Under the pieces are notes generated by a model. That model saw only the letters and a program-made list of their open reading frames with translations, had not been told where the DNA came from and did no database searches. A stretch of 64,000 nucleotides of DNA from contig NZ_LNCU01000088.1 of the NCBI RefSeq assembly GCF_001542415.1, positions 123,855-187,854 on the forward strand, read 5' to 3'. Shown here piece after piece: positions 52,666-61,460 of this stretch. Position 1 is the first letter of the stretch, and each line of letters opens with the position of its first letter. This DNA comes from Bradyrhizobium macuxiense (GTDB taxonomy: Bacteria > Pseudomonadota > Alphaproteobacteria > Rhizobiales > Xanthobacteraceae). The translations under genes were made by a program, and so were the position numbers.

Positions 52666-54291
52666 TCAGACCAGCGCGGCATCACGCTTGCGGGTGAAGT
52701 CGCCGCCGGGGATCGCTGCGAGCAGCGCCTGGGTGTAGGGATTTTGCGGGTTGCCGAACACCTCGGCGGTTGGCCCTTGCTCGACCACGGCGCCATCCTT
52801 CATCACGGCCACGAGATCGCATATCTGCGCCGCGACGCGCAAATCGTGCGTGATGAAGATGATGGAGAGGCCGAGCTGCTGGCGCAGTTGGGCGAGCAGC
52901 TTCAGTACCTGTGCCTGCACCGAGACATCGAGCGCCGAGACCGGCTCGTCGGCGACCAGCACATCCGGCTTCAGCGCGAGCGCGCGCGCCAGCCCGATGC
53001 GCTGCCGCTGGCCGCCGGAGAATTCGTGCGGGAAGCGATCGCCGGCGGATGGATCGAGGCCGACCAGTTCGAACAGCTTCTTCGCCTCCGCGATCGCGGT
53101 CGCGCGGTCGGTGCCGTGCACGATCGGGCCCTGCGCCACCAGCTCCGCCGCCTTGCGGCGCGGGTTGAGCGAGGCGAAGGGATCCTGGAACACCATCTGG
53201 ATGTGGCGGGTCTCGCGACGGACCGCGTCGCGCGAGAGCTTCGCCCAATCCTTGCCGTCGAGCAGGATCGAACCCGTATCGGGATCGATCAGCCGCACGA
53301 TGCAGCGGGCCAGCGTCGACTTGCCTGACCCGGATTCGCCGACGATGCCGAGCGTCGCGCCGCGCGGCAACTGCAGCGACACCTCCTTCACCGCCTCGGT
53401 GACCCGCGTGCCGCGGCCGAGGAAGCCGCCGGTGCGATAGGTCTTGGAGACGCGATCGATGGTCAGGATGTCCTTGCCGGAGAGGACTCGCGACGGTGGC
53501 GCCTTGAGCGGCGGCACCGCTGATATCAGCTGCTTGGTATAGGCATGCTGCGGATCGTTGAGCACCTTGTCGGCGGTGCCTTGCTCGACGATCGCGCCAT
53601 GCTGCATCACCACGACGCGGTCGGCGATCTCGGCGACCACGCCGAAATCATGGGTGACGAAGAGCACCGCCGTCTTCTTGCGCTGCTGCAGGTCGCGGAT
53701 CAGCTTCAGGATCTGCGCCTGGGTGGTGACGTCGAGCGCCGTGGTCGGCTCGTCCGCGATCAGGAGTTTGGGGTCGAGCGCTAGCGCCATCGCGATCATG
53801 GCACGCTGGCGCTGGCCGCCGGAGAGCTCGTGCGGATAGGCTTTCGCGGTGGCCTTGGGATCGGGAATACGGACGTCGTCGAGCAGCGCCAGCACCCGTG
53901 CATTGATCTCGGTCTTCGACAGGCGGGAGTGGACCCCGAACATCTCGCCTATCTGGTCGCCGATGGTGCGCAGCGGATTGAGCGCCGTCATCGGCTCCTG
54001 GAAGATCATTGCGATCCCGGCGCCGCGCACGTCGCGCATCTCGGCAGGACTCGCCGCGCAGAGGTCGCGGCCGTCGAACATCATCCGACCCCGTTCGATC
54101 GTCACCTCGTTCGGCAACAGCCGCATGATGGCGTTGGCCATCATCGACTTGCCCGAGCCGGATTCGCCGACCACGCAGAGGATTTCGTTCGAGGCGATCG
54201 ACAGCGAGACATCGGACAGCGCATGCGGCCGGTCCGCGCCCTTGGGCAGGCGGACCGTGAGCCCGTCGAGAGAAAGAACCGTGTCGTTCAT
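52666..54291 (-). CDS. Peptide/nickel-type ABC transporter, fused ATP-binding protein
   Basis: A 541-residue fusion of two Dpp/Opp-type ATPases. Both Walker A motifs read GESGSGKS. The signature motifs are LSGGQRQRAMIAMAL and FSGGQRQRIGLARAL, with Walker B LLIADEPTTALD and VLVADEPVSALD. Each half keeps all catalytic residues. The two domains are normally separate genes (dppD and dppF). ATG 54291 overlaps the permease stop as ATGA. It is the last gene of the importer operon. Confidence 0.93.
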   Translation of the reverse strand: MNDTVLSLDGLTVRLPKGADRPHALSDVSLSIASNEILCVVGESGSGKSMMANAIMRLLPNEVTIERGRMMFDGRDLCAASPAEMRDVRGAGIAMIFQEPMTALNPLRTIGDQIGEMFGVHSRLSKTEINARVLALLDDVRIPDPKATAKAYPHELSGGQRQRAMIAMALALDPKLLIADEPTTALDVTTQAQILKLIRDLQQRKKTAVLFVTHDFGVVAEIADRVVVMQHGAIVEQGTADKVLNDPQHAYTKQLISAVPPLKAPPSRVLSGKDILTIDRVSKTYRTGGFLGRGTRVTEAVKEVSLQLPRGATLGIVGESGSGKSTLARCIVRLIDPDTGSILLDGKDWAKLSRDAVRRETRHIQMVFQDPFASLNPRRKAAELVAQGPIVHGTDRATAIAEAKKLFELVGLDPSAGDRFPHEFSGGQRQRIGLARALALKPDVLVADEPVSALDVSVQAQVLKLLAQLRQQLGLSIIFITHDLRVAAQICDLVAVMKDGAVVEQGPTAEVFGNPQNPYTQALLAAIPGGDFTRKRDAALV

Positions 54292-55118
54292 CGGCTCTTC
54301 AGCCTTGGATTGAGCGCGTCGTTCAGACCCTGGCCGACGAGCGAGACCGCTAGCACGGTGACGAGGATCGCAATGCCGGGGATCGCCGAGACGTACCACT
54401 GCACCCGCAGCACGTCGCGGCCGAGCCCGATCAGATTGCCCCAGGAGGCGACGTTGGGATCAGACAGCCGCAAGAAGGCGAGGGCACTTTCCAGGAGGAT
54501 CGCGACCGCCATCACGACGCTGGCATAGACGATCACCGGCGGCAGCGCGTTGGGCAGGATTTCGCCGAGAATGAGCTGGATGTCCCGCATGCCGAGCGTC
54601 TTGCCGGCCTGCACGAATTCGCGGTTGCGCAGCGACAGGAACTCGGCGCGGGTCAGCCGCGCCGGTGCCGGCCACGAAACCACGCCGACCGCGATCGTCA
54701 CCGTGGTCAAGGTCGAGCCGAACACCGCGACCAGCACCAGCAGCAGCACGAAGTTCGGCAGGGTCTGGAATGCTTCCGTGATCCGCATCAGCACATTGTC
54801 GACCCAGCCGCCGTAGTAGCCGGCGAAGGCGCCGACAAGGATGCCGATCAGGATCGCGATGATGGTGGCGACGCCGCCGATCAGCAGCGAGATCCGCGCG
54901 CCGTAGAATATCTGCGCGGCGATGTCGCGCCCCGAATTGTCGGTGCCGAGCAGGAAGCGCGGATTGGTGAACGGCCAGAGCAGCGGCCGGCCGGCGAGCG
55001 CCAGCGGATCGCGCGGATAGAGCCAGCCGGCGCTGACCGCCATCGCGATGACGAGCAGCAACAGGATCAGGCCGATGACGGCCGCAGGGCTGCGGAAGTA
55101 ACGTTTCACCGCGTCCAT
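54288..55118 (-). CDS. Peptide-type ABC transporter permease (DppC-like)
   Basis: A 276-residue permease with an N-terminal helix and five more helices. The segment FLLGTDNSGRDIAAQIFYGA RISLLIG is diagnostic for DppC/OppC, as is REFVQAGKTLGMRDIQLILG for the coupling loop. It pairs with the DppB-like permease encoded two bases upstream. Confidence 0.93.
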   Translation of the reverse strand: MDAVKRYFRSPAAVIGLILLLLVIAMAVSAGWLYPRDPLALAGRPLLWPFTNPRFLLGTDNSGRDIAAQIFYGARISLLIGGVATIIAILIGILVGAFAGYYGGWVDNVLMRITEAFQTLPNFVLLLVLVAVFGSTLTTVTIAVGVVSWPAPARLTRAEFLSLRNREFVQAGKTLGMRDIQLILGEILPNALPPVIVYASVVMAVAILLESALAFLRLSDPNVASWGNLIGLGRDVLRVQWYVSAIPGIAILVTVLAVSLVGQGLNDALNPRLKSR

Positions 55119-55120
55119 CG

Positions 55121-56098
55121 CTAACCCTCCGCCGCAATGCGCGGGTCGAGCCGTGCGTAGAGCAGATCGACGACGAAGTTCACGATGATGACGAGCAGGG
55201 CGGAGACGAACACGATGCCGAGCAGCGTATTGAGGTCGCGCTGCACGACCGACTCATAGGCGAGGCGGCCGAGTCCAGGCAGCGAGAACACGCTTTCCAC
55301 CACCACCGAGCCGCCGAGCATGGTGCCGGCCTGCAGGCCGATCAGCGTCACCATCGGCAGCAGCGCGTTGCGCAGCACGTGACGGGTGATGACGTGGGTC
55401 TCGTCCAGGCCCTTGGCGCGGGCGGTCCTGATAAAATCGAGGTTCAGGACCTCGAGCATCGAGGCGCGCATGATGCGGAGATAAATCGCAAGGAAGATCA
55501 GCCCCAGCGTCAACGTCGGCAGCACGAGATGGGAGGCGATGTCGAGCAGGCGCCAGATCCCGGTCTGCACCGTGCCGATGTCCTCGAAGCCGCCCGGCGG
55601 CAGCCACTGCAGGTAGACCGAGAACACCACGATCGCCATCAGGCCGAACCAGAACGAGGGGGTGGCGTAGAAGATCAGGCCGAGCGTCGAGATCAGCGTA
55701 TCGGGCCAACGGTTGACGCCGCGCGCGGCGATCACGCCGAACACCAGGCCGAAGAAGAACGCGAACGACAGCGACGCGGTCATCAGCAGGATGGTCGGCG
55801 GCAGCCGTTCCAGGATCACGGTTGCCACCGGCTTGCCGTAGATCGCGGAAAAGCCGAGATCGAGCCGCACCAGGTGCCACAGGTAGTTGCCGAGCTGCGC
55901 CGGGACAGAGAGGTCGAGGCCGTAGAACTTGCGCAGCGCTTCGGCGGTTGCGGCATCGCCGCCGCCCATCTGCGCCATCAGCGCATCGACAGTGTCGCCC
56001 GGCGCGAGCTGCAGCAGCAGGAACACGCCGATCAGGATCAGGATAAGGGTCGGTATCGAGGCGGCGAGCCGCCGCCCCGCAAGGCTCAGGATGCGCAT
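55121..56098 (-). CDS. Peptide-type ABC transporter permease (DppB-like)
   Basis: A 325-residue permease with about six helices. It begins RILSLAGRRLAASIPTLILI with LAPGDTVDALMA (the DppB signature loop). The coupling segment is LNLDFIRTARAKGLDETHVI and GSVVVESVFSLPGLGRLAYE ends the pore region. It pairs with the DppC-like permease. The gene is separated from the binding-protein gene by 223 bases including repeat copy 2. Confidence 0.93.
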   Translation of the reverse strand: MRILSLAGRRLAASIPTLILILIGVFLLLQLAPGDTVDALMAQMGGGDAATAEALRKFYGLDLSVPAQLGNYLWHLVRLDLGFSAIYGKPVATVILERLPPTILLMTASLSFAFFFGLVFGVIAARGVNRWPDTLISTLGLIFYATPSFWFGLMAIVVFSVYLQWLPPGGFEDIGTVQTGIWRLLDIASHLVLPTLTLGLIFLAIYLRIMRASMLEVLNLDFIRTARAKGLDETHVITRHVLRNALLPMVTLIGLQAGTMLGGSVVVESVFSLPGLGRLAYESVVQRDLNTLLGIVFVSALLVIIVNFVVDLLYARLDPRIAAEG

Positions 56099-56202
56099 GC
56101 GTTATTGTGGCTGATAAAGGGTCAGAGTGCGACGGCTTTTGTCGCGCCATTTCGATCTGTTCATTAAAGGCGAGTTTGCATGGACCGCTTCGCGCCCAGT
56201 AT

Positions 56203-56303
56203 CTCCTCATCCTGAGGAGCTTGCGCAGCAAGCGTCTCGAAGGATGAGGCCACCGGCCGGGCCTCATGGTTCGAGACGCGCTTCGCGCTCCTCACCATGA
56301 GGG
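56203..56303. repeat. Dispersed inverted repeat, copy 2 (opposite to 30203-30305)
   Basis: A 101-bp relative of the element at 30203-30305, in reverse orientation. Boundaries are CTCCTCATCCTGAGGAGC and CTCACCATGAGGG, and the core GTCTCGAAGGATGAGGCC and GGCCTCATGGTTCGAGACGC is shared. It splits the peptide-type importer operon between the binding-protein gene and the first permease. Confidence 0.8.
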
Positions 56304-56321
56304 ATGAAACCGCGACCAGCC

Positions 56322-57935
56322 CTAAGTCGAAAGCCAAAGATCGTGCCAGCTCGTCGAGCCCCAGCGCGGGGTGTTGGAGTGGTTGCGCGCTTTCGCGGTG
56401 ATCACGGTGACGAATATCTGCTCGATCGGCATCCAGACCGGCAGTTCCGTGTTCACCTCCTTGACGAACTCGGCATACAGCGCCTTGCGCTTGGCCGGAT
56501 CGACCTCGGTGGCGGCATCGTCGATCGTCTTGTCGACGGTCTTGTCCTCCCAGCCCCACTGGTTGGTCCAGGGCGCGCCCTTGGGCTGGCCGGAGCGGTA
56601 CCAGACCGTGGTCGAGACCGCGGGGTCGTTGCGGTACTGGTGCCAGCCGGTGGCGAGATCGAAGGCGTGGTCGTCATAGACCTGCTTGAGGAAGCCGCCG
56701 CCGTCGTTGCGCACGATGTCGACCTGGATTCCGACCTCGGAGAGCGACTGCTGCACGAAGGTCGACCACAGCGAGATGTCTTCGCCCCACGGCGCCGGCA
56801 GCAGCTTCAGCGCGAAGCGGTTGCCGCCTCTTGCCTTGAAGCCGGCCTCGTCGAGCAGCGCGATCGCCTTGGCCTTGTCGTAGGGATATTGCGGCGTGTC
56901 CGGGCCGGGATAGAAGTCGGTCGAGGTCGAGGGGATCGGTCCGGTGCCGAGCTTGGCGAAATCGCCGAGGAAGTTGTCGATGAAGAACGGCACGTTGATC
57001 GCATGCGCGATGGCGCGGCGGACGCGGAGGTCGGACAATTCCTTGCGGCGGAAGTTGAACTCGATCGTGTTGGTGCGGGCGTTGCCCTCATTGCCCTTGG
57101 TCGAGACGATGAAGCGCTTGTCCTTGCCGAGCCGCGCCATGTCCGAGATCGTCAACCCCGAGAACGGGCTGTAGTGCAGCTCGCCGGCTTCCATCTGTGC
57201 GGCAGCCGCGGCGCGGTCGGTGATCACCTTCCAGACGATGCGGTCGAGATAGGGCGCGTTCGGCCGCCAGTAATCCGGGTTGCGGTCGGCGATGATGTAT
57301 TGGCCGCGCTCGTACTTGACGAATTTGAACGGGCCGGTGCCGACAGGCGCGAGGTTGACCGGGTTCTGCCTGATGTCGCCGCTCTCATAGAGATGCTTGG
57401 CTGAGACGTAGCCGAGGTCGGGCAGGGCCCGGAGCAGGAGGTTCAGCGGCATCGGCCGCTCGTAACGGAAGATCGCGGTCTGCGGATCTGGCGTGTCGAC
57501 CGCGGTGAGGAAGAGCTGCAGCGTCGATCCGTAGTTGAGGATCTTCTTCCACATGTTCAAGGCGGTGAATTCGACATCGGCCGAGGTGAACGGCTTGCCG
57601 TCGTGCCAGGTGACGCCCTTGCGCAGCTTGAAGGTGATGGTCTTGCCGTCCGGCGCCGCCTCCCAGCTTTCGGCGAGCACGCCGACCGGCTGGCCGTTGG
57701 CGTCGAGGTCGACCAGGTTCTCCTGGATCTTGCCGCCGATGATGTAGACGCCGGTCGAGGCCTGCAGGCTGGGGTTGAGCTGGCGCTGCTCGGCGCCGTA
57801 ATGGACGTTGAACACGCCTCCCTTGCGCGGCGTCTCCTGCGCAAAGGCCCGCATCGGATTGATGACGTTGGCCGCGATGGCGGCCGAGGTCAAAAGGGCC
57901 GTGCGGCGGTTGATCTCGAGGCGGGTCAAGTCCAT
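56322..57935 (-). CDS. Peptide-type ABC substrate-binding protein, family 5
   Basis: A 537-residue SBP_bac_5-type protein that carries peptides, nickel or other small ligands. The N-terminus INRRTALLTSAAIAANVINP is a twin-arginine-type signal. Family segments include VNVHYGAEQR-like FNVHYGAEQRQLNPSLQAST, LAESWEAAPDGKTITFKLRK GVTWHDGKPFTSADV and GTGPFKFVKYERGQ. ATG 57935 has GGAG before it. It starts the importer operon; only repeat copy 2 lies between it and the permease genes. Confidence 0.94.
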   Translation of the reverse strand: MDLTRLEINRRTALLTSAAIAANVINPMRAFAQETPRKGGVFNVHYGAEQRQLNPSLQASTGVYIIGGKIQENLVDLDANGQPVGVLAESWEAAPDGKTITFKLRKGVTWHDGKPFTSADVEFTALNMWKKILNYGSTLQLFLTAVDTPDPQTAIFRYERPMPLNLLLRALPDLGYVSAKHLYESGDIRQNPVNLAPVGTGPFKFVKYERGQYIIADRNPDYWRPNAPYLDRIVWKVITDRAAAAAQMEAGELHYSPFSGLTISDMARLGKDKRFIVSTKGNEGNARTNTIEFNFRRKELSDLRVRRAIAHAINVPFFIDNFLGDFAKLGTGPIPSTSTDFYPGPDTPQYPYDKAKAIALLDEAGFKARGGNRFALKLLPAPWGEDISLWSTFVQQSLSEVGIQVDIVRNDGGGFLKQVYDDHAFDLATGWHQYRNDPAVSTTVWYRSGQPKGAPWTNQWGWEDKTVDKTIDDAATEVDPAKRKALYAEFVKEVNTELPVWMPIEQIFVTVITAKARNHSNTPRWGSTSWHDLWLST

Positions 57936-58388
57936 ACGCGGGTCTCCAAAGCTTACCTATTCCAAGGCTTACATATAAAGGCTTACATCCGACGGACCGC
58001 CACGTAGCCATGGCGGGCTTTGCCCGATGTTACGATGGAATGCGAACGCAAGTCATTTTCTAATGCCTCGGCCTTTTGGAGGATCGTTTCCAAAACCTGA
58101 AGTCGCGCGCCGCGACGCTTCGCAACTCACATTCGCCCTGCGTCAGGCCGCGCATCGGGTGTTCACGTGGTGCATGGTGATTCTCTCCGGGAGCCGTTTT
58201 GAGCACGGTCGGGTGCGCGCAAACCCTGTAATTTCAGGGGTCGGAAGTGCCTTGACTTGGAAAAACCGCGGAAAAATCACTGATTCGGAGGCTTTCCACA
58301 GCGATATTGCTGGGGGGAGTGCAGAAAACCCTGTCTTTTTCGGCATTTTCAGCCATATCGTGCCCACTCCAGAATCAATGGAGCAACC
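57936..58388. other. Intergenic region, divergent binding protein / HU
   Basis: A 453-base gap. Next to the binding-protein gene three direct repeats of GCTTAC begin at 57951, 57967 and 57981, two of them extended to AAGGCTTACAT. Around 58250-58290 there is TTGACT followed by AT-rich sequence, a plausible but unconfirmed HU promoter. No gene is supported. Confidence 0.5.
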
Positions 58389-58688
58389 ATGGCTACCCAA
58401 TTGTCGAAGTCGCAAGTGATCGAGAAGATCGCGACCACCACCGAACTCTCCAAGCGCGATGTCAAGAACGTGTTGGACACGCTCGTCGATGTCGGCCACA
58501 AGGAGCTGAAGAAGGCCGGGGTGTTCCTCGTCCCCGGCTTCGCGAAGTTCGTCGTGGTCAAGAAGCCTGCGACCAAGGCGCGCAAGGGCACCAACCCCTT
58601 CACGGGCGAAGAGATGATGTTCAAGGCCAAGCCGGCCCGGAAGATCGTCCGCGCACGGCCGGTCAAGGCCGCCAAGGACGCGGTTTAA
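58389..58688 (+). CDS. HU-family nucleoid DNA-binding protein
   Basis: A 99-residue HU/IHF-fold protein. The helical body is KSQVIEKIATTTELSKRDVK NVLDTLVDVG. The DNA-binding beta-arm is in GFAKFVVVKKPATKARKGTN PFTGEEMMFKAKPARKIVRA, with RKGTNPFTGE in place of the canonical arm. It has a basic C-terminal tail (RPVKAAKDAV). GGAG at 58380-58383 precedes ATG by five bases. A terminator follows, so the gene is monocistronic. Confidence 0.93.
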   Translation: MATQLSKSQVIEKIATTTELSKRDVKNVLDTLVDVGHKELKKAGVFLVPGFAKFVVVKKPATKARKGTNPFTGEEMMFKAKPARKIVRARPVKAAKDAV

Positions 58689-58691
58689 GAA

Positions 58692-58719
58692 AAAAGGCCT
58701 CCGGTGACGGAGGCCTTTT
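58692..58719 (+). terminator. Rho-independent terminator of the HU gene
   Basis: AAAAGGCCTCCG (58692-58703) pairs perfectly with CGGAGGCCTTTT (58708-58719) around a GTGA loop, only three bases after the stop codon. The A-rich left arm also allows it to work from the opposite strand. Confidence 0.93.
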
Positions 58720-58817
58720 GCCTTGGTGCGCTCTTGCACGGCCATGCGGCGTGCTCGATGGGCTCCCTCTCCCCGCAAGCGGGGCGAGGTGAAGGGGGCG
58801 CATTTTCAAGCCGAAGC

Positions 58818-59597
58818 TTAGACCACCGGCGATCGGCCTCCGTCGACATTGATGGCGGTGCCGGTGATGTAGGAGCCTTGTTCGGAGGCGAGGAAGCAGG
58901 CGAGGTTGGCGAACTCCTCCGCCGTGCCGATCCGGCCGAGCGGCGTGCCCTTGGCAAGGCCTTTCGCGAACTCCGCGAAATCCATGTTCGGTGCTTGCGC
59001 GGCGTGGCGCTTGACCCACTGATCGCTCATGATCAGGCCGACCAGCAGAGCATTCACCAGGATATTGTGCTCGCCGCCTTCGCTGGCCATGACCTTGGTC
59101 AGCGCCATGCCGGCGGCGCGCGACACCGAGGTCGGCGCGGAATGGCCCGCCGGCGCCTTCGCGAAGGTGTTCAGCACGTTGATGATGCGGCCCCATTTGC
59201 GCTGCTTCATGCCGGGCCAGACCAGCCGGCTGAAGCGGATCGCGGCGAACAGCTTCAGGTCGAAGTCCTCCTGCCAGGCCTCGTCGCTGATGTTCTCGAA
59301 TGCCAGCGTGCGCGCCGTCCCGGCATTGTTGACGAGCACGTCGATCGCACCGAGATCGGCGACGATCTTGTCGTGGGTCTTGCTGATGTCGGCGGCCTTC
59401 GAGACGTCGCAGACGTAGTCGCGCACCGCGAGCCCGTCCTTCGCCAGCGCCTCGCGCGCGGCGGCGAGATCGGCCGCGCCGCGGGCGAGGATCGCCACCT
59501 TGGCGCCGGATTCGGCAAACCGGCGCGCCACCGCGATCCCGATGCCCTTGCTGCCGCCGGTCACGACGGCGACGCGATCCTTCATTGATAGTTGCAT
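58818..59597 (-). CDS. SDR-family protein with degenerate catalytic motif
   Basis: A 259-residue SDR. The nucleotide-binding motif VTGGSKGIG and VNNAG are intact. The catalytic positions are not: NISS reads NVLN and the YxxxK site reads TSVSR. It may therefore bind the cofactor without classical dehydrogenase activity, or use other residues. ATG 59597 has GGGAG on its upstream side; a longer reading runs into non-coding sequence. It is divergent from a sulfonate-type binding protein. Confidence 0.86.
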   Translation of the reverse strand: MQLSMKDRVAVVTGGSKGIGIAVARRFAESGAKVAILARGAADLAAAREALAKDGLAVRDYVCDVSKAADISKTHDKIVADLGAIDVLVNNAGTARTLAFENISDEAWQEDFDLKLFAAIRFSRLVWPGMKQRKWGRIINVLNTFAKAPAGHSAPTSVSRAAGMALTKVMASEGGEHNILVNALLVGLIMSDQWVKRHAAQAPNMDFAEFAKGLAKGTPLGRIGTAEEFANLACFLASEQGSYITGTAINVDGGRSPVV

Positions 59598-59762
59598 GCT
59601 GCTCTCCCTGTTGTCGTTGCGGGCGGCGTCAAAGAAATTCTTCCGCACCGATGCTGCGTGAAATGCTTGAGGCGGAAACCGTCCATCTTTGAAATTGCTG
59701 CGATCGGTAAAATCAAACACGCTTCCTCTCTCCAATACTGTCTTTCGAAGGGGAAAGCGAGC

Positions 59763-60716
59763 ATGCGAAACTGGCCGGGTCGGGCACTTGCGCTGGCGAT
59801 GGCCGGCTTTCTCCTTGGCTTGGGTGCGCTGCCCGCCGCGCAGGCAAGGGACAAGGTGTTTCGCATTGCGTTCCAGAAGGGCGGCGGCAATTTGATCTTC
59901 CTCAAGGAGCGCGGCATCCTCGAGCAGAAGCTGGCGCCGCTGGGCTGGACGGTGAGCTGGAATGAATTCCAGGCCGGACCACAGCTACTGGAATCGCTGA
60001 ATATTGGCGCGGCCGACTTTGGTCCGGTCGGCGAGGCGCCGCCGATCTTCGCGCAGGCCGCCGGCGCCACCATCGTCTATGCCGGTTACGAACCTGCATC
60101 GCCCCGAAATGAGGCGATCATCGTGCCCAAGGATAGTCCGATCAAGACGATCGCTGATCTCAGGAAGAAGCGCGTGGCGCTGAACAAGGGATCGAACGTC
60201 AACTATTTCCTGGTGCGTGCGCTGGAGGCGAACGGCCTGACCTACCAGGACATCGAGCCGGTCTACCTTGCGCCGGCGGATGCGCGCGCGGCATTCGAGC
60301 GCGGCGCCGTTGACGCCTGGGTGATCTGGGATCCCTATTATGCTGCGGCCGAAACCGGCCTTGGCGCGCGCAGCATTGCGGACGCCACCGGCCTTGCCGC
60401 CAATGTGTCCTTCTATATCGCGTCCCGGCCGATCGCGGAGGCGAATCCGAAGGTGCTGGAGACCGTGCTGACGGCGATCGACGAGATCGATGGCTGGATC
60501 AAGGACAATCGCAAGCAATACGCGGCCGAGCTCAGCCCGAAGATCGGCCTTCCTGCCGACATCATCGAGCGCTCGGTCAACCGCGCCGAGCTAGGTGCCG
60601 GGCGGGTCGACGCGGCCGTGCTTTCCGAGCAGCAGAAGATCGCCGATGTCTTCACCCGCCTCAAGCTGATCCCGAAGGCGATCAACGTCTTGGATGCGGA
60701 ATGGAAGACGGAGTGA
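59763..60716 (+). CDS. Sulfonate/taurine-type ABC substrate-binding protein
   Basis: A 317-residue SsuA-like periplasmic protein. A signal peptide (LALAMAGFLLGLGALPAAQA) is followed by KVFRIAFQKGGGNLIFLKER and FQAGPQLLESLNIGAADFGP, typical of aliphatic-sulfonate-binding proteins. Further signatures are DSPIKTIADLRKKRVALNKG and DAWVIWDPYYAA. It is the only ABC component in the vicinity, unless the permease and ATPase lie beyond the window. Upstream SDR is divergent. Confidence 0.92.
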   Translation: MRNWPGRALALAMAGFLLGLGALPAAQARDKVFRIAFQKGGGNLIFLKERGILEQKLAPLGWTVSWNEFQAGPQLLESLNIGAADFGPVGEAPPIFAQAAGATIVYAGYEPASPRNEAIIVPKDSPIKTIADLRKKRVALNKGSNVNYFLVRALEANGLTYQDIEPVYLAPADARAAFERGAVDAWVIWDPYYAAAETGLGARSIADATGLAANVSFYIASRPIAEANPKVLETVLTAIDEIDGWIKDNRKQYAAELSPKIGLPADIIERSVNRAELGAGRVDAAVLSEQQKIADVFTRLKLIPKAINVLDAEWKTE

Positions 60717-60766
60717 GACAACCTCTCGCGGCTGAGCGTCGCACCGCACCTGAGCTGCGGCGGTGC

Positions 60767-61014
60767 TAAGGCGCGGTGAGATTAGGTTGAGCTGGAACGG
60801 CGTCGAAGGATCACCTCTCCCTTCACCTCTCCCTTGGGAGAGGTCGATTTGCGCAGCAAATCGGGTGAGGGGTTACGGTCTATCGAGGGAGCAAGAGCCC
60901 TCACCCGGATTGCTCCGGACGATGCTTCGCATCGCCGAGCGCAACCCGACCTCTCCCCGGCGGGGAGAGTTGAACCGAGGCCGCGCCGATTCAACCAAAA
61001 CTCATCCCGCTTTA
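60767..61014. repeat. Repeat element copy C
   Basis: A 248-bp copy of the element at 15854-16112 in the same orientation. The ends are TAAGGCGCGGTGAG (60767-60780) and CTCATCCCGCTTTA (61001-61014). Most of the interior (GAGCTGGAACGGCGTCGAAG, CTCACCCGGATTGCTCCGGA) matches copy A. Its right end supplies the stop codon of the minus-strand small gene ending at 61012. Confidence 0.85.
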
Positions 61015-61299
61015 GAGCTCGTCGGGCAATTCCGCGACCAGGAAGCGATTGGAGCCATCGGCAAACTCATCGGCGAGGCCGCGATAGAGTGCGGCTTCCG
61101 CCGCAGTTGCCGCGCGGATGCGGGCAGGTTCGCAACGATTCGATGTGCGTTGGTGCCGGCGGTGAAAGTCATCGAGGGCCGCGGCGAGCCACGGCGTCTG
61201 CAGAAGCTCCAGCGCCTGCACAAGGCTCGCGGCCTCGAACGCGAATGCCGCGTCGTGACGCGTCTCGATCACAAACACCGGTCGTTCTGCGGTTACCAT
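61012..61299 (-). CDS. Small hypothetical protein
   Basis: A 95-residue protein that I do not recognise. It opens VTAERPVFVIETRHDAAFAF, then continues with a helical, Ala-rich segment. Codon use is similar to surrounding genes. ATG 61299 is a reasonable start. Its TAA stop at 61012-61014 is the terminal TAA of repeat copy C, so the last codon and the C-terminus may be recent. It may be real or an ORF by chance; the amino-acid composition is protein-like. Confidence 0.5.
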   Translation of the reverse strand: MVTAERPVFVIETRHDAAFAFEAASLVQALELLQTPWLAAALDDFHRRHQRTSNRCEPARIRAATAAEAALYRGLADEFADGSNRFLVAELPDEL

Positions 61300-61331
61300 C
61301 GAGGATGATCCGTTGCGGTGTTTGGCTGCGC

Positions 61332-61412
61332 TTAAACCGACAGCAGCACCAGCAGTATTATGCAGGTCAGGTGCGCCGCGACGATCAGAGCGAGATGGAG
61401 CGGGCCCGACAT
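61332..61412 (-). CDS. Possible 26-residue single-helix membrane peptide
   Basis: A 26-codon ORF from ATG 61412 to TAA 61332. It encodes a nearly fully hydrophobic segment (LALIVAAHLTCIILLVLLSV) with a short polar start. GGAG (61420-61423 on the minus strand) lies seven bases before the ATG. It sits just upstream of the small hypothetical gene on the same strand. Small membrane proteins of this kind are common, but this is too short for firm support. Confidence 0.4.
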   Translation of the reverse strand: MSGPLHLALIVAAHLTCIILLVLLSV

Positions 61413-61460
61413 GAGGCATCTCCGTTCAGGCGTGGGGTGAGGTGAGCACCCGCTGTCTGG

